Source: Paraphoma chrysanthemicola
Lineage: Eukaryota > Ascomycota > Dothideomycetes > Pleosporales > Phaeosphaeriaceae
Length of the DNA stretch: 64,000 nucleotides
Direction: 5' to 3'
Assembly: GCA_020744225.1 (NCBI GenBank)
Contig: JAGMWG010000012.1
Location: forward strand, 620,001-684,000
Part shown: positions 34,394-45,963 of the stretch, in pieces
How positions within the stretch are numbered: position 1 is the stretch's first letter
Layout: each line of letters opens with the position of its first letter
The notes under the pieces: generated by a model
Seen by the model: only the letters and a program-made list of their open reading frames with translations
Databases searched by the model: none
What the model was told of the DNA's origin: nothing
Translations under genes and position numbers: made by a program

Positions 34394-35221
34394 ATGCCCG
34401 AATTCGTCATCACTTCTTCGCAACTCCTCCGTGTTACTAGTGCCATTTCCTCCTTAGTCCTCGTCGCCCTTTCCATAGCAACGTTTTACAAAACTGGTCG
34501 TGCTTTCAAATCCATCGTAGTTCACTTCCCAGCAGACAGCTATACGTGGTACGGGCCGCAACTTAACTGGCCGCCCGAGAATATCCGCGTTTGGTTAGAT
34601 TATGACTGGCGCACCGAGAACTTCATCTTCGTTGCCGCTGGGACGAGTATTGTCGCTGGCATCTTGGGTCTGGTGCACACTGGCTTGAGTGCGAAGAGCG
34701 AACCGAAAAAGCAGGTACGCGTCTCGCCTCAGACCAGGAACTTTCTCGCTGCTGATAATGTGTGTAGCGATCACTAGGGTCTAAGGTATTATTCTTCACT
34801 ACCGCTTTTTTCGCACTCTCGGCTTCTATTGCCACGCTCGTGTCAACTATCTCTGTCAATCTCATATACACGAGCGTTCAGAGGACGACCTGCCATAGCA
34901 CGCTCGGGAAGTACGACAATAATCTCAAGTGCACACGCGAACTTGCAGTTTGCCATCTCGTACCGCATTTGTTGCGGCGCGATCTCGACGAGGCTTGGAA
35001 CGATTGCCAAGATACAGTATGATTTTCAGTGTACAGCGGATTTTGAAGGATAGTAGTGCTAATGTTTGAAACAGCGCATGAGTCGCGAGATGCTATACCC
35101 GCTGTTGGCATTTTCGTGGGTATTAGTGGGAGCGTACGGGCTGGGAATCTGGATGGATAGGAAAGGAGAGAGCAACTTGAGCGCGGAGGAGAGGGTTGAG
35201 AGATTGAGGCAGGAAGAATGA
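34394..35221 (+). CDS. Four-TM membrane protein, unknown
   Basis: Exons 34394-34714, 34786-35016 and 35075-35221 give 232 aa. Introns of 71 and 58 nt keep phase 0, the second with branch GTGCTAATG. Four hydrophobic helices are evident: near residues 10-33 (SAISSLVLVALSIATFY), 78-98 (FIFVAAGTSIVAGILGLVHT), about 110-135 (VLFFTTAFFALSASIATLV) and about 187-207 (LLAFSWVLVGAYGLGIW). The loop between TM3 and TM4 has several Cys (TC, KC, VC, DC), giving a tetraspanin-like outline. No family assignment is possible by eye. The tail is charged (ERVERLRQEE). Confidence 0.75.
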
Positions 35222-35492
35222 AGAATGCCCTGGGAGCATCGGTAGGCTTGCTATCAAAGAGCCGCACGTGGGTGTTTTGAGGGATGTTATGGTTGACGAA
35301 AGATTGCTTGACATGGCCACTGTAGCATAGGCATAGGCCCGTGAGTTTAGGCACGGACCTTTACGATTTGGCTGGGCTTTTGTAATACACATTCCCTGAT
35401 CCGTTAGACCGGAACATCATGTAGGATGCAAAATCATTATTGACGTCTCCCAAAGTGCCCCAGTCACGCGTTACGTCTCCTCGGTCACAAGT

Positions 35493-36365
35493 TTAGCCAC
35501 ACAAGCAAAGAAAGCCGTCAAACAGATCTTGCCGTCCTAAACGCTCTATATCCGCAGGCTTTATCTTCGCCAGCCACTCTTCATGCAGACCTGTGCACCA
35601 GTCAAAGGGTCGCCGTATCGTGACAAGAACGTGACGCTCCATGCACTGGGTCTCCTTGTCACACAATACCTCGTAGCCGCTGACACTACATTTGAGACCC
35701 ATCGGTCTTACATGCCACACGGTACTTGCCATCTCTTGAGAGGTAGTTCAACCTATCGCCGGTAGGCTACTATATAATTGTGCGCCGGCCGTAGCCTCGA
35801 AGCTCTTCAAGACGGCCAAGTCCGAAGTCCCAGGGCGTGAGCAGATGTAGACATCGAGGTCTTCCAATGCATTGCGTATGTACTCATGACTCAGAATCAC
35901 ATGGGTTTCTAGTGAGGGCGCAATGGTCTGAAGTAAGAGCGGCTTGGCCTATGGAGACCGGAACGGGATTGCGATGCTGTGTCCGGGTGTGGAATCGGGC
36001 ATATAATTGTACGACAAGAACGCCGCAGCAGTCTTTTTCATGGTGAAGCTCCAAGTGGTATTACACATGACTCTTCGAGGGCTCTGCGAAGTGCGAGCAG
36101 ATAAACCTGAACATTTATCGGAGTGTAAAGAATTGATGCCCACAGATGCCAAGAGTAGCTTGTGCACTAATGCACATTCGTTGGTGCGGCGCTTTAGGGA
36201 CCTCCTCTGTGGTGACGAAAAAGTCGGGTGTACATCGCGACAGTGCGAACAAAGCAACATGGCAGTTGGAGCTTGCTGCATTCTCCTCCTGTGCTGCTCG
36301 TTTGCTACAAGAGAGAAGTACCGATCGCGAACGGAAACGTAATGCTGGATGTAGAAGCAGACCAC
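35493..36365 (-). pseudogene. Unknown gene relic with two internal stops
   Basis: One minus-strand frame extends from about 36365 to a stop at 35493, interrupted by TAG at 35949-35951 and TGA at 35748-35750. Between and after the stops it looks coding: LLLQTIAPSLETHVILSHEY, NALEDLDVYICSRPGTSDLA and VTIRRPFDWCTGLHEEWLAK. The N-terminal third is less convincing. No domain is recognised. Confidence 0.35.
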
Positions 36366-37052
36366 GTATAGAATATAGTTCTGTGGATTAAATATTCCAT
36401 GGCATTGTACCTGCTGTTGATACTTATGACCGAGCGACGTGTCCCGGCAGTTGTGAGTAGTCGTAAAGAAGCGCAGCGTGCATCCTGGTGCTCGCTAGGA
36501 ATTTCGTGAATACGTATCGTGATTCCTGAGTGGACCACTGAAGGGGTTTTGAACAGCTGAGCGTAGAGTTTCGAGTCGACAAGTTACTCAGCAGGGGAGA
36601 GCCCATACGAGCTACAAATGGCTAGGAGCAGGTCCTACAGCAGTCTTCCATGCTTGAAAAATGCACAGTGAAAATATTCCGCCTAGTTCATCTCAATATG
36701 CACTAACCATAACGTTCATCGGTAGTAATCATTGAGAACATATCGAGTCCAGGGAATTCAAGAGAGATGGGACGCAGTCCCTACGGGGACGAGCTTGTTT
36801 CATAAAGAGTGATTCCATTAAAGTCATTTCAGACAGTGAGCTGTACACGTGCCTGTTTTAGGCTACGTTCCCCTAATCTATGGCTTTGCATTGTGGTGAA
36901 CTATCGAGCGAGCACAGAAGGCATGTTCGGCTGCTCCAAGATCTTTGTATGAGCAAGAGGAATAGCAACGAGTGCACGCTGTTACGAAGGGAAGTACTGC
37001 TCTTCGTAGTAGTTAAGAACTATTGTCTACCATTGCTTGACGCTGCCGCAGT
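36366..37052. other. Intergenic, left border of the catabolic cluster
   Basis: AT-richer DNA with no gene. It separates the decayed 35.5-36.4 kb frame from the first hydrolase gene. Confidence 0.45.
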
Positions 37053-38979
37053 TTAAGACCGAGTAGGTATGATTGGCAGGAGTAACCAACTATCTTCACC
37101 TCCGACATGCAAGTTATTTTGACCATCAAATATCGCTAGCGGCCTGTCGTTCACATGTCCATGCGAAAATACCCCTACACCCTGCGTGTCATGACCTGCA
37201 ACCTCAAGCACCAGGGCTTCTCCTTCTTCCAGTACAACACTAGTAGGCCATACCTCGATATCCACTTCGTAAGCCTTGTTTATCTTCACATCCTGCACAT
37301 CAGAGGAATGATAATTCCTATAGGGTAGGTATGATCGATGAAGCGGGTGCGAAGGGTCCGTCTTTCGCAGTGAAACTCGCTGCCAACCTTTGACTATGGG
37401 TACGGGGTCACCCATGGTACCAGTGTAGAAGACCTCTGATCCGTCTTTGGCCAGTTTTCGTAGGGTTATGAACAGGTCGATATCGGTAGGTAATTGACCA
37501 TCCTTACCGCTAGATGCTGAGACCACCAGGTGTGCAACAATGTGACCAGTAATCTCAAGTGACTTTGGAGTATTGAAGCGAAATTGAACGACATCATCGT
37601 TCAGCGCATCGTATGAAATGGTAGCCTTCTTGTCACTTGGAAACTCTGATAGTGTCTTCTCCGCACTCAAGAAGTACTTTGTGTACTTTGTGTCGGGAAT
37701 CGGCCAGTCCGCCTCCGCACGTGTCGGAAAAGCAAGCTCGCGCTCTGGGTTATCGACCCCGCAGTCTCCCTTCCTCAGGCACAGTTTTACCCGCGGCTGC
37801 TTGCCAGCCTTCCAACCATCATAATCATTGTCTTTGAGAAATGCATCAAAGAATGATCGTTGCAGCTCAGCAAAGTGGTCGTAGTAGAACGGAAGGTCAT
37901 GTCGGCCAACGATAAAATGCAGGTATTTGTGGGGGGATGAAGCACGCATCCATCCAAGCACATTGCCTCGAAGGTGGAGCAATATACCACCCTGAGTATC
38001 AAGTTAGCTACGAGACTGCGTCGGACGCATGTACTTCAACATACCCAATTTGCCACGCTCAGAAGAGGGACCTCGATGTTCTCAACATCAAAATTGCGAC
38101 TAGCATAGTACTCTTCGTCCAAAAAACGGTGCGATGCTGTGTCTAGCATTTGATTGCGTCGATTCTTTAGTAAAGTTGCGTCATCAAGGTCCCCATCCGC
38201 AGTATCGAGGCCCCAACTCTTGGCTGCACGACCTGGCGTGCCGTACTGATTCTTCTCAACAGCATTTTCCCACCAAAATTCTATTCCACAGAGGTCAGGG
38301 ATTTCCATAGGAGTAGTGTACATAGTACTTACTGATGAACTTATCTGATAAAATGCCCCCGTGTCGCACACGATCTCGATAGTAATCGCTCATACCTTCC
38401 CAGGGTATGATAGCAGCCAGTCCCTTTGGCTTTCTTGCAGCAACTCTCCATTGCGTACCAGCGAAGTAGCTGATCCCCAGCAGGCCGACTTTCCCAGTCG
38501 ACCATTCTTGCTCAGCGCACCATTCGACGACGTCAAAGAACGCCTCGCTTGTACCGCGAGACATGGTGTCGAGCTCCCCAGGGCTTTGTCCCGTGCCACG
38601 TTCGTCTACTCGCACCACAATATAACTCTGCGCGGTCCAATAACCCGGGTCAGGGGTCTCCCATGCAGCATGCTCAGACTTCATTGCAGGATTCAGCTGA
38701 TTCCATGACTTGGGAAAGAATTCTCTGTAGGGTACATCTTTGCCATCTTTGCAATGTTAGCATACGAATCAAGATTTTCCGAATCCCTATCCACTCACAT
38801 GGGCCATATGTCGCGATAACAGGATATCTGTTCTTGCCAAAGGGAGCGGCATCTTTAGGTAAGAAAACATTGCAGCGGAGTACGCCTGTATCGTAGGTCT
38901 TCAGCGGGATGTCTTTGTGCTGAATGAAGATGTATGGAAACGACTTGGTGTCGATGCGCATATGCTTATCGGAAACCAT
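37053..38979 (-). CDS. CocE/NonD-type hydrolase (peptidase S15 family) 1
   Basis: Minus-strand exons 38799-38979, 38333-38746, 38045-38280 and 37053-37991 give 589 aa. Introns of 52-53 nt have GTGAGT/GTAAGT/GTATGT donors and GCTAAC-type branch sites. The alpha/beta-hydrolase core has YGPYGKD, the DERGTGQSPG strand-loop, and the nucleophile elbow LLGISYFAG (Ser153). A C-terminal beta-rich PepX_C/galactose-binding-like domain (HIVAHLVVSASSGKDGQLP onward) follows. Family members cleave esters or amides such as benzoyl-ester and acyl-amide bonds. The substrate here is not known; context suggests an aromatic ester or amide. The candidate catalytic His is in VGRHDLPFYY. It shares a promoter with the gene at 39502. 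Confidence 0.88.
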
Positions 38980-39064
38980 GGTGATCTATATTGAATCTCG
39001 GCTTCTTTTTCGCGACCGTATTGTCTGTCACAATTACACGTCTCCAATGGTGCACAGAGTACGC

Positions 39065-39093
39065 GGCTTCCGCACATTTTGTGAGCGGAAGCC
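39065..39093. repeat. Perfect 9-bp inverted repeat, possible operator
   Basis: GGCTTCCGC at 39065-39073 and GCGGAAGCC at 39085-39093, separated by 11 nt. It lies about 90 bp upstream of hydrolase 1. The CGG half sites in inverted orientation with an 11-nt spacer resemble the palindromic CGG-N11-CCG style sites of dimeric Zn2Cys6 factors. The cluster encodes such a factor (48133-50763). Confidence 0.5.
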
Positions 39094-39272
39094 TTCACAC
39101 ACACTTGTCCTCCCAGTGGGGGATGGACGGCCCACAATAGCCGTGTGTCTGATGTGCGAATGTCCCAAGAACTTGCCGCCATTCGGAGTTCCAGGTTCGA
39201 ATTGGACGGCTCGGTGGTGGGCGACATCGTTAGAGCGTGGGTGACGTGACGCGCCCTTGGGCGGTCCCGGCT

Positions 39273-39282
39273 CGGCTCCACA
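39273..39282 (-). promoter_or_regulatory. Shared cluster promoter element, copy 1
   Basis: CGGCTCCACA on plus, i.e. TGTGGAGCCG on minus. It is about 300 bp upstream of hydrolase 1 and 220 bp upstream of the 39502 gene. The identical 10-mer recurs at 41439-41448 and 47960-47969. Confidence 0.45.
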
Positions 39283-39501
39283 TTGCCCCGCAAACCGTCA
39301 TTCGAGTCATTTCATCTCACTACAAGCAATTCGCGCGTCTCGCTCCCATCATATCCGATGAAAGGGGGAAACGCGCCGGTATCCAGGCAATACTAGTGGA
39401 AGGAAATGGTCCAATTGAGGTTGTCTGATCGCCCCAGGCTGCATTGCTCTGTACAACCGCACATAGTCACAAAAGTCATCCCAACATTGCATCACTCCAC
39501 A

Positions 39502-40004
39502 ATGGCTGCTGTGACTTCAACAACTGTAGTTCAACGCGATGGCTCTCGATCCCAAAGAATCGAGCCAGGGCTCCTCACTGTACTAGCCGACTACGACATT
39601 CAGACTTCGAATCTCCAATCCGACCACGAAGAACGAACTGTACTGGTGGGCGGACACACCGAGCGGCAGCGCCAGCCAGAACAGTTCGATCCCACGCTCG
39701 CATCTCACCCTCTGGCTCATCCTGGAATACCAAACCCTACCTGGTGGGAGTCGACGTATAGAAGAGTCCCAGACTATCGCCCAGTAAATACTCAACTAGA
39801 CCTCGAAGAACGGCGACAGAATGCGGTTTTCCGAACAGTTGGCGCATTCATGGTTTTCGGCTGTATGACAATTGCGGTAGGTGTAATTTGTAAAGTGGAG
39901 AATGGGGTGACTAACTTTGGCATCAGTCGACTGGCTGGATTTGGAGAAATACATTGGGTAAATTCACGGACATCGGTCTTCACAAGGTTGGTGGAGAATG
40001 GTAG
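39502..40004 (+). CDS. Small single-TM protein of the cluster, unknown
   Basis: Exons 39502-39876 and 39927-40004 give 150 aa. The 50-nt intron is textbook (GTAGGT, branch TGACTAAC, acceptor ATCAG). Without splicing the frame would stay open to 40236 (244 aa) but with a Lys/Ser-rich tail of poor composition, so I prefer the spliced form. The N-terminal 110 residues are soluble (GIPNPTWWESTYRRVPDYRP). One TM follows (TVGAFMVFGCMTIA) and then a short tail. No known domain. Confidence 0.55.
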
Positions 40005-40230
40005 TTTAGGTAGCAGAACGGAATCAAAGTTGACCAAAAGAAGCGACCGCAAAAACAAGAAACCTTGCAAGGAAAACCATGTGACAATCAAATTAGAAGA
40101 ATCCAGGGTATACTGGTGTGTATATCACACCAATTCACACAAAAGCATATTAGTGGATACATTTGTTGCATCGTACACGGTTCGCAGTGCATGCACTTAT
40201 TTTTCTTGGTCGAGTCAGGATACTATTATA

Positions 40231-41214
40231 CTATAGCGTTTTGTATGCATCCCAACTTCCAAGTTGATATTGGCTGTTACACATGTTCACAAGTTCCCAA
40301 CACTCTGCCGTGATCTCGTTAGGTCCGATGTCATCCTTCGAGCCAGCTGCACCTGCCGCAAAAAGCGATGCCATCCAGTGATCATCCGTGCCATGAGCCT
40401 CTTTGTATCGAGGATGCTTCATTAGTCTTGTCATCGCCCTCCGAAGCTCCGGACCTGTGTTGTTCGTTATAACATCTTCCACCGCCTGCCTAAACTCCAA
40501 AGCCCAGTTGCCAGGTGGTACAGGTTGCGCGAAATTGTCTCGGTATATCATCATATCCGCCCAGTGATTTCGATATAGGTTGTGCACCGATCCTCCGCTT
40601 CCTATGATCAACGTATCTTCATTGCGGAGTGGACGCAGGGCTGCACCGATCTTCAAGTGGAAGTGTGGTTCGTATCGTGCGTTCATGGAAACGATTGTGG
40701 TCGGGAGCGGTATGCAATATGGGAACATACGGATGATGATTAAGAATGTGTCGTGAATCCAATCAAAAGTCGGGGCAGCTTTGGCATTGAAGCCGGCATC
40801 TTTGAGCAGAGACAAGACTTTCTTGCCGCCTTCAATGTCGGGAACTACTTTATAGGGCAGATATCGTGCGTCTTTGACGGATCCAACGGGAAGCATCTTC
40901 GGATTAGGATTCATGCTGACCTCTATAGTGTCACCAGGGGATTCCCAGTGTGCGCCCTGATAAGATATCGTCAGCCAACCAAAATTTCACGCTTAAAGCC
41001 TATGCAGTCCTCACCATCATGACGATTCGCTTAACACCTCGTCGCAAAGCTTCGTTGCCAACTCGTTCCCATAGTCTCGCGGGTTCTGATTCTTCTCCAA
41101 GCATCATGGTTGACCCATGCGCAAATAAGAACACGGGAGTTGTTCCTGATCACGTTAACATCGACATATTAGAGGATCAAGGTAAATCATGCCTGCCTTA
41201 CTCTTTCCTGACAT
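40231..41214 (-). CDS. LigB-type extradiol ring-cleavage dioxygenase (DODA-like)
   Basis: Minus-strand exons 41202-41214, 41015-41145 and 40231-40956 give 289 aa, normal for the family. Joining the 13-nt first exon gives MSGKRTTPVFLFAHGSTMML, and exons 2-3 give RIVMMGAHWESPGDTIEVS. Metal-ligand candidates are the His of FAHG, the His of GAHWES, and the His of FDWIHDTFL. Then come IPLPTTIVSMNARYEPHFHL and the late IIGSGGSVHNL with the catalytic His. These enzymes open catechol-type rings next to the diol using non-haem Fe or Zn. It shares a promoter with the ALDH-like gene. This is the key evidence for ring opening in the cluster. Confidence 0.9.
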
Positions 41215-41438
41215 GCTGGTAGGTTGTAGTGACTCGCAATGGTTCTGCTGATCAGTGGATTGTGACAGGTAGGCGTACCCTGATTTCTCGGACATGCTAT
41301 TGGTAAACTCTGAATATGCATCTAGAGGCAATAGAATTCATGATCTTTTTCAAAAGGCCGCCAGAAATTGAGCCGCATAAAATCTTGACGTTATTCCGGA
41401 TGGCCACGTCGTCGAAGTAACGGATGTGGCGGGTGTGA

Positions 41439-41448
41439 TGTGGAGCCG
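41439..41448 (+). promoter_or_regulatory. Shared cluster promoter element, copy 2
   Basis: TGTGGAGCCG followed by GACC, between the divergent dioxygenase (225 bp away) and ALDH-like gene (180 bp away). Confidence 0.45.
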
Positions 41449-41627
41449 GACCACTCGCCCAGACTCCGGAATCGGGCTACAGACCCTTCGCCGCGCGATT
41501 AGCGCGTCCGTGTCAAAGATGAGAACCTCATGATAGGTCATGTAGGTAGGTAGATTTGAGGGCGATTGACGAGCACATCTACTAAATTCTAAGACATTCC
41601 TTAGTCGCAAAGCTGTAGTACATCAAC

Positions 41628-43236
41628 ATGTCAGCACAGGATGTCCTTGAGCGCGTGTCTATCGCGTGGATTGAAGGCCGGCTTGAAAACGTACTTGAGC
41701 GACAAAAACAGCTGGCAGCACTACACGCCCAATTATCTCAAGACTCGAGAGCAATATTGATAGCAGTCAAGGAGGGTAAGCAGCATAGGCGTCGACGTAT
41801 ATTCCCGTAGCTGATGACATCGTTAGACCGAAAGGCCATCGAAGAAGTTGCTTTTGTCGAGCTCACAGCGACTCTTGATGGGATAAATGCTCTCTATGAA
41901 CAGCTGGATTTTCATGACATTCTAGCACGGGAACGGGACTTGAAGAAAAGAGCCAAATCAGCCAACGTTCTAGCGCCGCTCGGGACTACCTTGGTGATCC
42001 AACTATCTTCTTCACCCATCATATCCGCAATCGCGCCACTCGCAGCTGCCCTCGCTGCTGGTAGTCCAGCAATTGTTCTAGGCTCGTCTTCAACGCCGAA
42101 CACAAATACCATTCTTCAACGCGTCGTTTGGAGTACTCTGGATCGTGAGGCATTTCACTTCGAGTCATCAGTAGACAATGCAACACATGAAGCTTTTGCA
42201 CAAGCTTCGTACGGGGTCGCCGTTTTGCCTGACTTACAAACTAGCAAAACCACTGGCCCACTCGTCCGAGGTATGAATCCTGCGACACGCATACTTGAGC
42301 CATATCATGGCATACCGGGTGGGTTTGTCGATCGCAGCGCAAAGGAAAACCTCAATGCAGCTGTTGAAAGAATCAAAAGAGCTTCAGCCGCTGGCGTAGC
42401 GGGCAATCCATACAGAGTACCGCGAATATTTTGTGTGGACGAATCGGTCATGGACACATTAAAAGAAAAGCTCGAAGTATCCACGGACAAGAGGGACGAT
42501 CTCGAAATTTGGTTGAAAACAACCTACAATCATGCGATTGTAGACTCGATGCACTGGCAGCGAACACAAGGACTTGATATATTAAAAGATGGGTATATAG
42601 TGGCCGAATTCCGATCTAGTCTTATCGCTGATTTTATTGCAGGAGCCTCTTTCTTGTTACACCACCTGGTGGGATTGAGATTGGTTTGGTTCCAACAAGA
42701 AGTCTGGACCACTCCATCGATCTTTTCAATCGCATGTGAGTATCTCTTCACATTGAGAATGAAGCATGATGTTAATAAACTACAGCAATAGCGGGCTTGG
42801 ATCTCAAGTAATATATGTCTTTGCCAGCGGCAAGGAGGCTTTCTACGTGGGGAACTTCGTCAAAACATCCGAGGTTTTCGTTAACGACATTCCGGACAGA
42901 GCTTTTGGTGTGTATAATTCTCTAAAATATACCTTAAAACCCTCTTTATGCTGACCTCATCAAGTCCTCGCAAGTTATCGTTCAGTCTATGACACAACTT
43001 CGTGCTCATATCGACTTGAAGACTTCTCGGAGCTTAAGTCATTCCAACAGGAACCATCATCCGGCGCTCATGCCCGATGCGCGACTCTGAACAAAAGGAA
43101 AATCAAGCAGTACCAGGGGGGCCGAATGTCCTATTTCGAGCAAGGTCTGATCTTGGGAGCGGCGATGGGTCTGGTAGCTTTGACTGGGCTGAGTATCCTC
43201 TCGTATCGTGGTGTCCGGCTGTACATAGTGCGTTAG
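41628..43236 (+). CDS. Aldehyde-dehydrogenase-like protein, probable pseudoenzyme with C-terminal TM
   Basis: Exons 41628-41775, 41827-42739, 42786-42907 and 42965-43236 give 484 aa. The intron 2 donor (GTATCT) is weak but is the one that keeps the frame. The ALDH fold is clear: helical N-terminus, NVLAPLGTTLVIQLSSSPII, the Rossmann-type ALAAGSPAIVLGSSSTPNT, and a late VFVNDIPDRAF. The usual catalytic GQxC is replaced (AAGVAGNPYRVPRIF) and the ELGGK general-base motif is not found, so dehydrogenase activity is doubtful. The end has a hydrophobic helix (LILGAAMGLVALTGLSIL) then SYRGVRLYIVR, a tail anchor. It might scaffold or sense a pathway aldehyde (inference). Confidence 0.8.
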
Positions 43237-43651
43237 TTATTTGTCAATTTTTGGTAATAATTCGACATATTGCAACCTTCGATGTGTCAACAATGGACAG
43301 ATCATCACCGCCTGCTTCGTATCGACATGAAGCATTCTAGCCTCTCATCCAGGCGTGACGGGAACCCACTCATCACGATATCAAAATTTACGTATTCACC
43401 AATAAGCTGCCCTAAGTCCTTTGGAATCGTGCATAATGTATCAACCTCACACGTTGCGAAGTAAATTTGAATGTGGCACAAGGATTTAGAGGTGGCATTT
43501 TAGCAGCCGTCAAGACGTGTCTGAAACACTTAGCACTCCAAACAACCCTGATCATTCTTCAAGGAATTTTAACTTCACCGATTGGGACAGAAGACAGGAC
43601 TTGGCATGATTTCCTCGGCGCGTTGTTTCAATTGATATATATCCGATGTGA
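43237..43651. other. Convergent 3' flanks, ALDH-like gene and hydrolase 2
   Basis: Both flanking genes end here. No separate gene is seen. Confidence 0.5.
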
Positions 43652-45659
43652 CTACTGTCCAAATGGAGCTGTCAAAGGAACTTCGATATAGCTCTCGTAC
43701 TTTCCACCGAAGTGCAAAGTATGGCGACCTTTATTATCTGTCCTCGTTTTACCATTGAGCACATCAATCTCCATGGGGGACATGTAGTGACCCGAGATCT
43801 TGGCTGCAAGCGAATCGCCGGCGTCAAACGCCATTCCGCCTGGCCAGATGGGGACCTCAAGACGGACTATAGTCCCAGGTTTGACCTTCTCTTGCCTGTC
43901 ATTCTTGTACACCGGCCAAGAGTCATTTGTGGTGCTTTCGACCTTGGTAACGGCGTGACTAGCACGCAAACAGCCGTTGGGTCCGAAGTACTTGAGGAAA
44001 CAGCTATCGGCTACTTCGGAGGCATCTTTGACTGGTGGAAGGAGCTTATCCGCGGGGACATTGAGCTGAATGGTCTTGTTGCCGTTCTTGTCGAACTTAC
44101 GGAGTTGAACGAAAACATCAAGATCGTCCGCCACATCTGCGGAAAGATACAGCACTGCCTTGGAATATCCCACAAGCCAAGTTGGCTTGTCGAACTTGAT
44201 GGAGAAAACAAGTTCTTCGGGATCGTTATCCAAGCCTTGTGGAATGATGTCAGACTGGTATGACTGAGACGCCGTTTCGCTTGAAGGGCTGAGCGACAAC
44301 GTATCCTCTCCAGAAATGAAAAACTTAGTCTGTCGGGCTTCCGGAATCGGGTAGGCCGTAGTAACGATATTCGCTGGTGGATCCTGATTATGTCAACTGG
44401 TGTCTCATAAGCACTCAATCGCAGACTTACCGAGCTGTTGAAAGGCAACACAGAGAAGCGTACACGCGGCGTTTTTCCCCATCCGTTGTCGACACCCTTG
44501 AGGTAATGATCGAAGAACTTTTGAAGATCATTTGTGGCGTACTGAGAATACAGATCATACCATTCCTGCCGTGGGTGAATTCTTAGCCTACAGTATGAAT
44601 CAGTCCATGCTTAGCTTAGCTAAATTGGTTGCCTTCTTACCATTTCTCCTTGGTCGCAATTGAATTGAAGCCACCAATTGAACCAGAGGTGTGAAGAGAG
44701 GTTGAGTAACTAGCGAGAACATATGCTGGCGTAGTAATGTTCTCTACCTTCGCACGCTTATCCTCCCAATAGTCGTTATACAAAGGGTATTTCTTCAACA
44801 TGCTGATGACAGCTTCGGCTTTACCTCGGCCTACCATTGTGTCCTGAAGCAAGCCCCACAAGAGATCGTAGGGATATCCAATACCTCCACGTGCCAGTGT
44901 GTCGCGGTAGAAGTCACTGGCACCTTCCCAAGGCGCGAAAGCCGCGAGATGCGGTGGCTGCTCTGCGGCTATGAACCATTGAGTGATGGCGAGCCAGCTG
45001 TTACCAGCCAATGCAACTTTGCCGGTGCACCATGGGAGTTGTGAGACATATTCAATCGCATCGTATCCGTCTTGGCCATCTTGTTTTCCTAACCAACTTT
45101 GCAATCTCAGTGCTACTTTCATAAAGGAAGTCGTTCAGGAGAATCTTACGGGATAATGCCCTCCGAGTCCCATGTACCACGCAGGTCGAAGTTCACCACG
45201 GCATATCCTTTCGCAACCCACTCTGCAGGATCGAGACCTTCGAACTTTTCATAACTGCTTGTTCTTTCGTAAGGTACGCCAAAGCGACCGGGTTGCAAGT
45301 GTAGACCGTGAACACCTAATATGGTCAGCTTAGTTTACTCTAGCGACATCATTCCTTCTCGGATGCTCACCATTGTTGTCTTTGCCATATGGGCTCCAGT
45401 GAACGATGGCAGGAACTTGTACGGACCCAATTGGTCTGAAGATGTCGGCACGTAGAGTTACACCATCCCGCATGGGAATAGCGAAATCCTTGTCCCATAC
45501 AGTCTCGACTTGAAAAGCTGCGAGGTTTTCTTGCCTTCTGTGACCTTCGGGCAATTTCGTGGTAGAAGGATTAAACCCACTGTAAGGACCAGCGGCCTCC
45601 GAGCCGGGCGCGTTCGCGTCCACTAGATCAACATCGAAGCCGTTAATCTTCAGAGACAT
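43652..45659 (-). CDS. CocE/NonD-type hydrolase (peptidase S15 family) 2
   Basis: Minus-strand exons 45371-45659, 45150-45315, 44641-45096, 44431-44587 and 43652-44383 give 599 aa. The frame closes exactly over four introns of 47-55 nt. Core motifs: VWDKDFAIPMRDGVTLRADI, HWSPYGKDNNG, VVNFDLRGTWDSEG, WLGKQDGQDGYDAIEYV, the elbow LAGNSWLAITQW (Ser185), and RIHPRQEWYDLYSQY with the probable catalytic His. A PepX_C-like beta domain forms the C-terminus. It is a paralogue of hydrolase 1 by layout but only distantly similar, so the two likely act on different bonds or substrates. It is divergent from the cupin gene. Confidence 0.9.
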
Positions 45660-45840
45660 GATTTCTTAGTGGTATGAATGTGTGGATATGAAATGAATGA
45701 CCGTCGCTTGCTGTGTGTGTATATCAGCGGACATGTGCTGAACATACTTATGAGCAGCTAGTATACTTCTCGCGAATTCACTTATGTTCTGATTCTATTC
45801 CCACATAGCTTCCCTCCTGTTCGACCGCGGAGTTAACGGC

Positions 45841-45963
45841 GTGGAGTACCATTCGGACTGTGGTGGGCTGCTCAGTAGCTGCCAAGTGGTCTGATTATCG
45901 CGGGGCCGTGTGGAGTACCGCTACGCTAGCGTTCACCCGAACAGGAGTGCGAATCGCGGGGCC
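45841..45963. promoter_or_regulatory. Repeated elements in the hydrolase 2 / cupin promoter
   Basis: GTGGAGTACC occurs at 45841-45850 and 45910-45919. ATCGCGGGGCC occurs at 45897-45907 and 45953-45963. GTGTGGAGTACCG (45908-45920) is a variant of the TGTGGAGCCG element seen in other cluster promoters. The region lies midway between the divergent starts at 45659 and 46120. Confidence 0.45.

Larger units (their letters stand above)
38980..39501. promoter_or_regulatory. Divergent promoter, hydrolase 1 and small TM protein
   Basis: 522 bp between two divergent starts. It contains a 9-bp inverted repeat (39065-39093), a CGGAGTTCC element near 39185-39195 and the shared cluster element on the minus strand (39273-39282). 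Confidence 0.5.

Noticed and set aside
39180..39215. tRNA-like B-box (GGTTCGAATT)
   Set aside because: No matching A-box, acceptor stem or cloverleaf pairing nearby.
40005..40236. Longer unspliced version of the 39502 protein
   Set aside because: It requires ignoring a textbook intron and yields a Lys/Ser-rich tail of poor quality.
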